A DNA stretch of 64,000 bases, from contig MNCI01026541.1 of assembly GCA_015680685.1 (NCBI GenBank), forward strand, positions 208,595 through 272,594, given 5' to 3'. Within the stretch, counting starts at the first letter, position 1. Each line of letters opens with the position of its first letter. Source of the stretch: Gnetum montanum. Its lineage: Eukaryota; Streptophyta; Gnetopsida; Gnetales; Gnetaceae. Made by a program: the position numbers and the translations under genes. Shown here piece by piece: positions 11,434 to 20,958 of this stretch. A model generated the notes under the pieces. The model was not told the DNA's origin. It ran no database searches and worked only from the letters and a program-made list of their open reading frames with translations.

Positions 11434-11840
11434 GCTCCCATTCAAATAAATCAAAATATGCGAAAAATACTCCAAGTACCAATGTGTACATTATGAATTA
11501 GTTTACCTCAATTTAAAGTTTATCCTGTAGATGTCTTAATTGATACAGGAGTAGAAGCAACATTGGCATGTAAAGGTATTATTCCTACATACATGTGGAA
11601 AGACAAGCCTAAACTAGTTGTTACCTTTGATAAGGTAGACAAATACATAACACAAGAAGCTACAATACCAATACAATCTCCATCAAGTACAATCTTTAAT
11701 ATTATAGTATATGCTATAGATTAGTTAGCTTATGATATGGTATTAGGAGTAGATAATATGAATCAATTTGAGTCCTTAACAATAATAAGAAAATTTGTAT
11801 TTTTAGAAAATCATCAATACACTAGGTTAAAATAACCAAC
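11434..11840 (+). pseudogene. Pararetrovirus left arm: aspartic protease
   Basis: Retropepsin-like domain that would cleave the viral polyprotein. The active-site triplet Asp-Thr-Gly is visible at 11542-11550, followed by Val-Glu-Ala-Thr, and a second conserved block (DMVLGVDNM) near 11735-11760. Stops occur at 11496, 11722 and 11833. The right arm has Asn-Ile-Gly at the same site and would be inactive even without other lesions. Confidence 0.75.
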
Positions 11841-12770
11841 CATTAGGATTGACTAGAAACCCTATAAACAAGAAAATACTAAATGGGTGATTAACTAGAT
11901 AAGGACAAAGGAAGATGAATTAGGAACAATAAAGAAAAAATTATTAACTTTGGCTAATGATGATCCAACTTGTTTCCATCACAAGAAACAACATTGGTGT
12001 CACATAGAACTTCTAGATAATATAAAGCTAAAAGCCGAAGCATACCACATTGGAATCTCACCTGAGCTCAAAAAGGAATATGATCAAGAAATAGCACAAT
12101 TACTAGAAAAGGGATTGATTCAGCCAAGCATAAGTATGTTTGCTTGTGTAGCATTTTATGTTAATAAAAGGGCTAAATTAGTAAGAGGAAAGAAAAGATT
12201 AGTTATTAATTATAAACCTCTCAATCAAGTTCTTAAACTAGTACAACATCCCATTCCTAGTAAGGATGATTTATTCCAAAGATTAAAAAATACTCATATA
12301 TATTCAAAATTTGATTTAAAATTATGTTTTTGGTATATCTATATCTATCTCAAGGATAGATGGAAAACTACATTTACTGTTCCCGATGGTCTTTGTGAAT
12401 GGAATGTTCTACCTTTTGGCATAAAGACAACATCCTCAATCTTCCAAATGACCATGGATAGAATCTTTAATCAATATCCCTTTATCATGGTCTATATTGA
12501 TGACATCTTAGTAATGTCCAAAAACATTGATCAAAATTTAGATCATTTAATTAAGTTTTATGAAATTGTTGATCAAAATGGTTTGGTTTTATCCTTGTCT
12601 AAAAAAAATGTTCATAGGGGTAGATACTATAAATTTCTTAGGTTTACAAATTAGTAATGGGAAAATAACTTTACAAGACCATATTTTTTTTTTGAAATAC
12701 AAAAATTCCCCAATGAGATTAAAGATAGAACCCAGTTGTAGAGCTTTTTAGGATGTTTAAATTATATCTT
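11841..12770 (+). pseudogene. Pararetrovirus left arm: reverse transcriptase
   Basis: The segment 11950-12654 is open for 234 codons and shows RT landmarks in order: a template-grip region (KKRLVINYKPLNQ), a palm Asp in SKFDLK, a PFGIKTTSSIFQ block, and the catalytic YIDD box at 12493-12504. It begins after a stop at 11920 and ends with a frameshift near 12650. This domain copies pregenomic RNA into DNA in caulimovirids. It is the best-preserved part of the viral copy, but a full polyprotein is not encoded. Confidence 0.85.
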
Positions 12771-13310
12771 TGGATTTTACAAAAATCTCACATATGACCG
12801 AAATATGTTAAATAAACAATTGAAGAAAGATGTAGGCTAATGGATAGATCAACATATAGAAGCAATAAAAAGGTTGAAGGAACAATGTACTAAATTACCA
12901 CAGTTAAAAATGCCTACAACTAGAATACTAATCCTAGAAATGGATGCATCGAACCAATATTGGGGAGCTATATTGAAGGAAGACTTAAATGGTATAGTGT
13001 ACATATGTAGGTATGCAAGCGGTAAGTTCAATCCTATGGAATAAAACTATCACGGTACTCATAAAGAGTTACTGGCCATTATTTGTGGAATTGAAAAATT
13101 TAGGTTATTCTTGCAGGAAAAACACTTTATTATCAAACGTGATTTAAAACATTTTGATAAATACCTAAAAGTTAAAATTTTAAATAAAGTAGCATATACT
13201 TGACTCATCTGATGGTCATTATTCTTAGCAAATTTTAACTTTGAATCATAGGATATAGACAGTCAAAAAATGCTTTAGCAGACTTTTTAACTAGAGAATT
13301 TTAATATTAA
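12771..13310 (+). pseudogene. Pararetrovirus left arm: RNase H
   Basis: RNase H domain directly after RT. Visible landmarks: first catalytic Asp in EMDAS (about 12938-12952), YASGKFNP block, Glu in the HKELLAI block (about 13062-13080). In-frame stops include one at 13042, so it is inactive. The right-arm copy at 15859-16056 retains the HKELLAI block without that stop. Confidence 0.8.
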
Positions 13311-13345
13311 TGTTGTGGCATCTTAACTTTATTTATTTTATGTGC

Positions 13346-14165
13346 AGATATATTGTTGAATGAAGGATGGGAACTTTTTTATAGTAGGAGAATTAGGTCA
13401 TGTCCACACCATAATTAGTATATGTTCGATATAGAGGAAATGCACATAGAAAGGTTTCATAAATTTGATTGGTCTTTATTTCTTAATATTGTCAATAGAA
13501 CCTTTAGCAATGCCAATATAGCTATAACTTATATGGTGGTTCCTGAAGATCCAAGGGTTAAATTACCTTTGAAAACATCCATTAAATTAGAAGATTTAAA
13601 TTTTGATGTTTTATACCCTAATGATGTAAGTAATTGGCCATTGTTTCAATCAACATCTTGTCATGTTTACCATATTAGTTTTAGTTTACCTTTGCCAAAC
13701 CCACCTTCTAATGATGAGTTTTGGACTTGATGGAATAGATATGGCCATACACTGACACATTTTCCCGTAGGGTTCCCCTCAAATATTTGACAAAGGATCA
13801 GATAAAAGGAACATGATGATTTTCTTTATTTTGAGTCATTACAATCATGTGCCTGGCATGCATTCCAAGACAATGATGTTGCTTCATCATACTTTCTAAC
13901 AACCAACATCAATAAAAGATTAGATTGGAAAAACCCATGGGCCTTTGCTTGGTATCAAGATGTACTTACTACCATGACAACTGGCATCATTGAGCACTAC
14001 CAATAGAACCAACACTATCCACTAATGTTGGAATTATATCAACTTAATCCCTTGTACCAAGAATACCGAAGACATGGTGGTCATTATGTTGTCTAATATC
14101 TCTAGGATAGTCATCATGAACCAAATCATCAAGAATTTGATGCAAACACCATTGACACTGGATCA
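13346..14165 (+). pseudogene. Pararetrovirus left arm: downstream ORF of unknown function
   Basis: After RNase H and before the promoter both arms carry a further reading frame (left 13422-13730 is open; right 15421-15699 and 14922-15335). The protein is rich in aromatic residues and Asn, with blocks such as RTFSNANIAITYMVVPEDP and PPSNDEFWT. I do not recognise a domain. Its place after pol recalls the unassigned second ORF of some endogenous caulimovirids. Conservation between the arms shows it belongs to the virus. The left copy is broken by stops from 13728 onward. Confidence 0.6.
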
Positions 14166-14351
14166 GATTAATTGAAAAGATTGGCATCTAGCTAGTGCAT
14201 GTCATAATGGAGTCTCTTTAATTTGTAATTGTCCAAGTGTCTTGTAAACAATGTCATGGTGTGATGTAATGTGATTTCGATAAGAAGAAATCTTATAAGT
14301 GGGTGCTGAGTCATAAAGCACTAAGAAGGGTCAAGAGTCCCTTGGCTTTCC

Positions 14352-14359
14352 TATATAAA
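14352..14359 (+). promoter_or_regulatory. Pararetrovirus left arm: TATA box
   Basis: TATATAAA in CTTTCCTATATAAAGCATCC, after the last viral ORF and 133 nt before AATAAA. This spacing is typical of the pregenomic-RNA promoter and terminal redundancy of caulimovirids. The mirrored copy is at 14668-14675 on the minus strand. Confidence 0.75.
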
Positions 14360-14484
14360 GCATCCTTGGCAAACCTAAGAGGCATTAGGAGGAGAAATCT
14401 CAAGCTAGCTACGAGAAGCACACTTGAAAGCATTCCCTTCTAAGCATCCCTTAGGTTTTGTATTCTGTAATTCTTGTCTTGTGC

Positions 14485-14490
14485 AATAAA
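14485..14490 (+). terminator. Pararetrovirus left arm: poly(A) signal
   Basis: AATAAA within TTGTGCAATAAAAGTGTG, immediately before the palindrome axis. The mirrored signal lies at about 14537-14542 on the minus strand. Confidence 0.7.
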
Positions 14491-14496
14491 AGTGTG

Positions 14497-14530
14497 TTGT
14501 TTGACAATTGCAAGTGCAACTCTAAGAAAG
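14497..14530. other. Axis (34-nt spacer) of the giant viral inverted repeat
   Basis: The left arm ends ...AATAAAAGTGTG (14496) and the right arm begins CACACTTTTATT (14531). The 34 nt between are not mirrored. Both copies stop just beyond their poly(A) signals, so the viral copies are arranged tail to tail. Confidence 0.85.
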
Positions 14531-14899
14531 CACACTTTTATTGCACAATACAGGAATTACAGAATACAAAACCTAAGGGATGCTTAGAAGGGAATGCTTT
14601 CAAGTGCACTTCTTACAACTAGCTTGAGATTTCTCCTCCTAATGCCTCTTGGGTTTGCCAAGAATGCTTTATATAGGAGAGCCAAGGGACTCTTAACCCT
14701 TCTTAGTGCTTTATGACTCAACATCCATTTACATGATTCCTTCTTATCGGAATCACTTTACATCACACCATGACATTTTTTACAGGACACTTGGACAATT
14801 ACGAAATAAAGACACTCCATTATTACATGCACTAGCTTGATGCCAATCTTTTTAATTAATTTGAGCTAGTGTTAGTGGCATCTACATCAAATTCTTGAT

Positions 14900-15699
14900 G
14901 ATATGGATCATGATGACTATCCTAGAGATATTGAACAAGATAATGATTGCCATGCCTTTGGTATTCTTGGTACAAGGGATTAAGTTGATATAATTCCAAC
15001 ATTAGTGGATAACATTGGTTCTGTTGGCAGTGCTCAATGATGTTAGTTATCATGGCAGTAAGTACATCTTGATACCAAGCAAAGGCCCATGGGTTTTGCC
15101 AATCTAATCTTTTACTGATGCTGGTTGTCAAAAAGTATGATGAAGCAGCATCATTATCTTGGGATGCATGCCAGAAACATGATTGTAATGATCCAAAATA
15201 AAGAAAATCACCATGTTCCTTTGATCTACTCCTTTGTTGAAGATTTGAGGGGAATCTTGCAAGAAAATGTGTTGGTGTATGGCTATATATATTCCACCAA
15301 GTCCAAAATTCGTCATTGGAAGGTGGAGTTGGCAAAGGTAAACTAAAACTGATATGGTAAACATGATAAGGTGCTGATTGAAATAATGGCCAATTACTTA
15401 CATCATTAGGGTATAAAACATCAAAATTTTAAATCTTCTAATTTAATGGATGTTTTTAGAGGTAATTTGACCCTTAGATCTTCGGGAACCACCATATAAG
15501 TTATAGCTATATTGGCATTGCTAAAGGTTCTATTAACAATATTAAGAAATAAAGACCAATCAAATTCTTGAAGCCTTTCTATGTGCATTTCCTCTATATT
15601 GGACATATAATGATTATGGTATGTACATGACTTAATTCTTCTACTATAACAAAGTTCCCATCCTTCATTCAACAATATATCTGCACATAAAATAAACAA
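14900..15699 (-). pseudogene. Pararetrovirus right arm: downstream ORF of unknown function
   Basis: Mirror of 13346-14165. Two open segments, 15421-15699 (92 codons) and 14922-15335 (137 codons), are separated by a short broken stretch. The second has a Trp-rich stretch (FWTWWNIY, WAFAWYQDVL) and ends in an Asn/Gln/Tyr/Leu-rich tail. Comparing both arms gives the best view of this unknown protein. No function assigned. Confidence 0.6.
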
Positions 15700-15769
15700 A
15701 GTTAAAATGCCACAATGTTAATATTCAAATTCCCTAGTTAAAAAGTTTGCTAAAGCATTTTTTCGACTG

Positions 15770-16250
15770 TCTATATACTGTGATTCAAAGTTAAAATTTG
15801 CTAAGAATAATGACCATCAAATGAGTTGTGTATATGCTACTTTATTTAAATTTTTAACTTACAAGTATTTATCAAAATTTTTTAAATCACTTCTAATAAT
15901 AAAGTATTTTTCTTGCAAGAATAACCTAAATTTTTCAATTCCACAGATAATGGCCAATAACTCTTTATGAGTACTGTGATAGTTTTGTTCCATAGGATTG
16001 AACTTACTACTTGCATACCTACATATGTACACTATACCATTTAAGTCTTCCTTCAATACAGCTCCTTAATATTGGTCCAATGCATCCGTTTCTAGGATCA
16101 GTATTTCAGTTGTAGGCATTTTTAACTATGGTAATTTAGTACATTATTACTTCAACATGTTTACTACTTCTGTATGTTGATCTATCCATTAACCTACATC
16201 TTTCTTCAATTGTTCATTTTATTTTAGTCATATGCGAGATTTTTGTAAAA
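15770..16250 (-). pseudogene. Pararetrovirus right arm: RNase H
   Basis: The segment 15859-16056 preserves the central RNase H blocks (ICRYASSKFNP, HKELLAIICG, FRLFLQEKYF). The first catalytic Asp region near 16080-16120 is partly changed. It follows the disrupted RT on the minus strand. Confidence 0.75.
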
Positions 16251-17120
16251 TTCAGAGATATAATTTAAACATCCTAAAAATCTTTGCAACTGGGTTTTAT
16301 CTTTAATCTCATTGGGGAGTTTTTATATTTCAAGAAGAATATGGTCTTGTAAAGTTATTTTCCCATTACTAATTTGCAAACCTAAGAAATTTATAGTATC
16401 TACCCCTATAAACATTTTCTTTTTAGATAAGGATAAAACCAAACCATTTTGATCAACAATTTCTTAAAACTTGTCTAATTGTTCTAAATGTTGATCAATG
16501 TTTTTAGACATTAACATGATAAAGGGATATTAATTAAAGATTATATCCATGATCATCTGGAAGATTGAGGGTCCTATGTTTATGTCAAAAGGTAGAACTC
16601 ATAAAGACCACCGGGAACGATAAATGTAGTTTTCCATCTATCCTCGAGATAGATCTGGATTTTCCAAAAACCCAATTTTAAATCAAATTTTGAATATATA
16701 TGAGTATTTTTTAATCTTTGGAATAAATCATCCTAACTAGAAATGGGATGTTGTACTGGTTTAAGGACTTCATTGAGAGATTTATAATTAACAACTAATC
16801 TTTTCTTTCCTCTTACTAATTTAGCCCTTTTATTAACATAAAATGTTGCACAAGTAAACATACTTATGCTTGGCTAAATCAATCCCTTTTCTAGTAATTA
16901 TGTGATTTCTTGATCACATGCCTTTTTAAGTTCAGGTGACATTCCAATGTGGTGTGCTTTGGCTTTTAGCTTGATATTATCCAGAAGTTCTATGTGACAT
17001 CAATGTTGCTTCTTGTGATGGAAACAAGTTGGATCATCACTAGCCAAAGTTAATAATTTTTTCTTTATTGTTCCTAATTCATCTTCCTTTGTCCTTATCT
17101 AGTTAATCATCCATTTAATA
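16251..17120 (-). pseudogene. Pararetrovirus right arm: reverse transcriptase lacking the catalytic box
   Basis: Mirror of the left-arm RT with many more lesions. Around 16510-16517 the right arm is 21 bp shorter than the left, and the missing part holds the tyrosine-isoleucine-Asp-Asp catalytic motif. Additional stops occur. It cannot encode an active polymerase. Confidence 0.75.
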
Positions 17121-17199
17121 TTTTCTTGTTTATAGGGTTTCCAATCAAACCTAATGATTGGTTGTTTTAACCTAGTGTATTGATGATTTCCTAAAAACA

Positions 17200-17540
17200 C
17201 AAAGTTTTTTGTTATTGTTAAGGAATCAAATTGATTCATATAATCTACTCCTAATACCATATCATAAGCTAACTAATCTATAGCATATACTATAATATTA
17301 AAGATCGTACCTGATGGAGATCGTATTGGTATTGTAGCTTCTTGCGTTATGTATTTGCCGACCTTATCAAAGGTAACAACTAGTTTAGGCTTGTCTTTCC
17401 ACATGTACGCAAGAATAATACCTTTACGTGCCAATGTTGTTTTTGCTCCTATATTAATTAAGACAACTACAAGGTATACTTTAAATTGGGGTAAACTAAT
17501 CCATAATGTACACATTGGTACTTGGAGTATTTTTTGCATA
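17200..17540 (-). pseudogene. Pararetrovirus right arm: aspartic protease remnant
   Basis: Open from 17539 to 17273 (88 codons). Same domain as 11434-11840, but the active-site triplet reads Asn-Ile-Gly instead of Asp-Thr-Gly, so the catalytic Asp is lost. No LTR interrupts the upstream region here. Confidence 0.7.
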
Positions 17541-17557
17541 TTTTGATTTATTTGAAT

Positions 17558-17563
17558 GGAAGC
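17558..17563. other. Empty target site for the solo LTR
   Basis: The sequence GGAAGC here is where the left arm carries the LTR at 10711-11433 (flanks TCTCC and GCTCC in the left-arm orientation). The surrounding viral sequence is otherwise collinear. Confidence 0.75.
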
Positions 17564-17569
17564 AATCTT

Positions 17570-18188
17570 TCTTAATTAATTTTCATACAATTGATGTTGA
17601 TCACTGACTTCTTTAGCTTGTAGCTCTTGTACTTCTCTCGGTGCCCATTGAATAAATTATTTTAATTGTTTGATGTGATTTGCTCTCCATATGGATTTGT
17701 TTACGCTGTCAAAGATAGGATTTACTTTTTGTTGAGATAAATCTTTTAATTCCTCTTGAAATATTACTTCTAAATCTTCAACTTGCTTGAATTTGGATGA
17801 TTCTGGTTGACTATTAAGATACCAATCCTTTTCTTTAAGGAATTGTTTATACTATCTTCTTTCTTCATTTTTATTGTTTAATTATTTTTCTAATAACATA
17901 TATTTGCTAATATTATCTACAAGGATGACTTTTAATTTACCTTTTAACCTCTTTATTTCCTTTTCTATTTGTTTTAAGTGGAATTGGTCTTCTTGAAGGA
18001 TAGTTGGCTTAGATTCTGATCTAGATGATGATGGTCAGAGACTATTCATATGGTAGTAAAATGTGTCATAGTCCGAATCATTTGAAGCAGAAAAATATGG
18101 GGTATCCCCACTACCTGAGGGAGAAAAGAAGGTGAGAGAGGTGGATCATTAAGATCATAAGCATCAGAAGACTCATAATAAAGGTCAT
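17570..18188 (-). pseudogene. Pararetrovirus right arm: coiled-coil linker
   Basis: Mirror of 10191-10710. Lys/Glu-rich translation with stops. At about 18188 it joins directly to movement-protein tail sequence; the left arm has about 1.7 kb of coat-protein sequence (roughly 8395-10080) at this place. Confidence 0.65.
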
Positions 18189-19290
18189 TAATGTGAATCT
18201 ATTTATTCTAGTACAACATGTCTGCATGATGGATCTCCTTTGTTTGAGGAAGTTTCTGATTTTGTTTCTACAAGTTGTTTTTCTTTTAGATCAGGTTTAC
18301 TAGGTTGTATCGTATTTAATGATTGTTCTAGTTGTAACTAAGCTAATTATTTTTGTATTTCAACCAACTGGGTTTGTAATTGTATTATCATATTTTATTT
18401 TGTTGTAGGCTAAGATGAAGAAGATACTGAGGGTGAAACATGTTGTTGTGAAGGCAAAGAAGGAAATAGTTTTCTTTTAGGTCTGTGGAGAGGATCTAAT
18501 GGATCATGATCTATGAATTTTAGAGGTCTTAGGTTTACCTGATATTTGTGTTTTGAAGCTATCCTATAAGGCCTCAAATATTCATAGTAAATGTCATATG
18601 TATTTGCCAAATTTGGATATTGTGTATGAATCGTCAAATCTCCTGTATCAATTTCTACTCCATATTCTATATTTGTTATACCTACTTGTGTCTTGGACTC
18701 ACTGAAAGGTAGGAGCATTTGTATACTAGTATTACTAAATAATTTAAAGCATAACCTAGTACCTATGGTAGCATATATACTCTTATCTACCATATCGACT
18801 AGTAAATAAACTATTACCATTAAAGATTTATAAATGTGGGGATCATGCAAGGACAATGTAAAATTAGGGAGAGTCACTATTAATGCATCAGTTTCTAGTG
18901 TTCCTTTTGCCTGAGTAATTATAATATCCTCAAATTTCTTAAATCTTTTATTGATTAAGGTGATCCAGTAAGGAGCACTTAAACAATAATTAAAATGTGG
19001 ATGTATATGAATCAAAATTTTAGCTAGATGAATATAGTTATAGCCTTGTTTAATGCATTCTCTAGTTTCTACTTGCAAGAAAAATGTTAAGGCAACTGGT
19101 CTTAGGCTTGTTCCTAAAATTTCTAAGTCACATTCAAAAAGATAAAGCTCTTTAAAAGACACCATAAATAATAAACTAGCCTTTGCATAGATTTTATGAT
19201 GTTTAATGGAACTGTACCATTTTTAGTACTATAAAATTCTAAAATTTGGTGAAAATATGACGAACCTATAACATTTGATGGGTTTGCCAT
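18189..19290 (-). pseudogene. Pararetrovirus right arm: movement protein
   Basis: The segment 18410-19165 is open for 251 codons. It shows the pattern of the caulimovirid 30K-superfamily movement protein: a GYNYIHL block, an SLHDPHIY block and the hydrophobic stretch following it, then a Pro/Lys/Ser-rich tail. A likely N-terminal portion begins at an ATG at 19290 in another frame, implying one frameshift near 19165. The tail reaches 18189. Family assignment is by pattern, without alignment. Confidence 0.65.
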
Positions 19291-19532
19291 GGATTTTAGA
19301 AACTTGTGATCTCTGCTACCTCTCCACTGTGCAACTTACACATGCATGTCCTTCAGCTTCCTCTGCATGACTTACATTATTCAATGATTTACATGATCAA
19401 ACTCATTCCAAGATAAGAGTCGCAAGATCAATGTTCTAGCATATTCAAAATTCTCATAGAATTCTCCACTTAGAATCCTTTCATTTCTTAAAATGATACA
19501 AGCACCTCAGCTTAAAACATCATTTTTTGGCT
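19291..19532 (-). other. Pararetrovirus right arm: leader segment
   Basis: Noncoding sequence upstream of the movement protein, present only in the right arm. At 19310-19321 the minus strand reads AGGTAGCAGAGA, 9 of 12 matches to the tRNA-Met primer site TGGTATCAGAGC used by caulimovirids. This is suggestive only. Confidence 0.35.
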
Positions 19533-20417
19533 CCCCATAAATACATAAAATTCATTTTAAAAAAATAAAAAACAAAAATGATGCAAATTCAAAGCACATC
19601 CCTTAGACAAAATAAATGGGCTACAAGTACTGGTTATGGGACTAGAGAGATATGTTACCCATGTCTAAAGGTCCCCTCTAACTAAGGCCCTATCGCACTT
19701 CCTACTTCTCTTTTCTTCTCAAATAAGTAATGGTGTTTGATTTGTGGGAGCATTCTTGTGTCTCAAAGAGGTGGACTAGTCTTAGGGTTGTGATGTGAAG
19801 TCACTGAAAGTGGTTGGTTTTGGTCTAGATTGAGGATGGATTTTATCGGGTCATCTAACCACATAATCCACAAAGGAACTTTATGTAACCATAATTTGAA
19901 ACTCCATTTCACTTTCTCTCTCTTCTATCAGTGCTTTCCATTTTTCACCTCACTGTTGGTTTTCATGCCTTGCTCAATGTCTTAGTTTGACATATTGAAA
20001 TTCTTAAGTAGATTCTTTCAAATTTGGTCCTTAACTTTTCATAACCATTAAATAACTATGAGGCCCACGAACACCTTGGGTTGAGGTTATGCAAGGGAAA
20101 AAAGGACATGAGCCTACTATTGGGGTGGATCCACTTAGATAGCTCTTGGTTTGGGCTAGTTAAGTTCCTTATTCTTAGGCATTTTTACAATCAAATCATC
20201 TGCATTCCCCATCAGTTGCATCCAACTATGCACTCCTTAAGGCATTTCTCCCATAAAATTGCATTCTCCTATCAATTCCTCTATTTTTGAAAACTATCAA
20301 ATCCTCTTCATGCATTTCATCATGTTCTTAGCTTCATGGGCTTTCAAAAGACTTCAATTTCATGTAAAAACTCCTTGTATTTCTTGAATTTTTAAAAAGT
20401 TAATGGTGGTTAAAAGA
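19533..20417 (+). mobile_element. Element F: post-pol spacer, second part
   Basis: Continues the spacer interrupted at 7742: words AATTCAAAGCACATCCCTTAG, GGGCTACAAG, GGTCCCCTCTAACTAAGGCCC and GGTTATGCAAG match the spacers of A (minus, about 40060-40510), B (minus, about 50900-51450) and G (28590-29110). No coding region seen. Confidence 0.75.
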
Positions 20418-20520
20418 TGCATTGACGCAACCCCATATATGCTAACCTTTGCATCGACACAACCAAGTTGATGCAACCTCATCAATGCATGGTAAAAATA
20501 CTATAAATAGGATGCAATAA
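20418..20520 (+). promoter_or_regulatory. Element F: U3-like promoter module with TATA box
   Basis: Repeated words GATGCATTGACGCAACC, GCATCGACACAACC and GTTGATGCAACCTCATC precede TATAAATA at 20512-20519. The same kind of words precede the TATA box in LTRs of this group (E at 4926-5030, A at 35900-36010). The module lies about 440 nt upstream of the extra ORF start. Confidence 0.55.
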
Positions 20521-20656
20521 TTAACAACTTTTGCCATTGTGCTTCAAATAAGAGGGGAGTTTTTGCGATTTTTCAAAGCCCCAAACCTTCCAAAGGCCAT
20601 ATCTTTCACACTACTTATCTAATTTCAATCATTTTTCATTCCTCTAGCTACTAGTG

Positions 20657-20958
20657 GTATGCTCTACATTGTGGGGACCACAAACCTTAGGTTTTTTATA
20701 TAAAATTTTTTGAACTTTTTCTAACTTCTCCATGGGTTCAATGAATAAAATAATATTAAATCATCAACCTATGGAAGTTAAACCCTTCCAACAAACTTCA
20801 ATAACCTAAAATTAATTAAAGTAATATTAAAATAATATTAAAAGATTAATCTACCCTAACCACACCTTAGCCAAGTGTAACTATCCCAAACGAGATAAGG
20901 TACTTAATGTTATGAGTTACACACTATATGCTAATCCTTAATTGTGTTGTCGTCATAG
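20657..20958 (+). other. Element F: candidate 5'-UTR intron (302 nt)
   Basis: Donor CTAGTG|GTATGC at 20657, acceptor CGTCATAG|ATGG at 20958. Elements A and X have matching donor and acceptor positions with introns of 320 and 299 nt. The first ATG after the acceptor is the extra ORF start. No transcript evidence is available here. Confidence 0.5.

Larger units (their letters stand above)
7743..14496 (+). mobile_element. Endogenous pararetrovirus copy, left arm of inverted repeat
   Basis: Decayed endogenous member of Caulimoviridae, read left to right: movement protein, coat protein with zinc knuckle, coiled-coil linker, aspartic protease, RT, RNase H, an unrecognised ORF, then a TATA box and poly(A) signal. 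The arrangement resembles caulimovirid lineages known only as genome copies in gymnosperms; the genus is not determined. The 5' end is truncated inside the movement protein. A 723-bp LTR with an assembly gap interrupts it at 10711. Stops and frameshifts are frequent, so this is an old, inactive copy. Confidence 0.8.
14531..19532 (-). mobile_element. Endogenous pararetrovirus copy, right arm of inverted repeat
   Basis: Mirror copy of the left arm on the minus strand, extending further at the 5' end: it includes the movement-protein N-terminal part and a leader not present on the left. It lacks the coat-protein region (junction near 18188) and the solo LTR. A 21-bp loss removes the RT catalytic box. 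At about 19533 element F sequence resumes. Confidence 0.8.

Noticed and set aside
14497-14530. Palindrome axis as a possible replication origin or hairpin terminator
   Set aside because: The large mirror symmetry is explained by two viral copies; the 34-nt spacer itself shows no origin motif.
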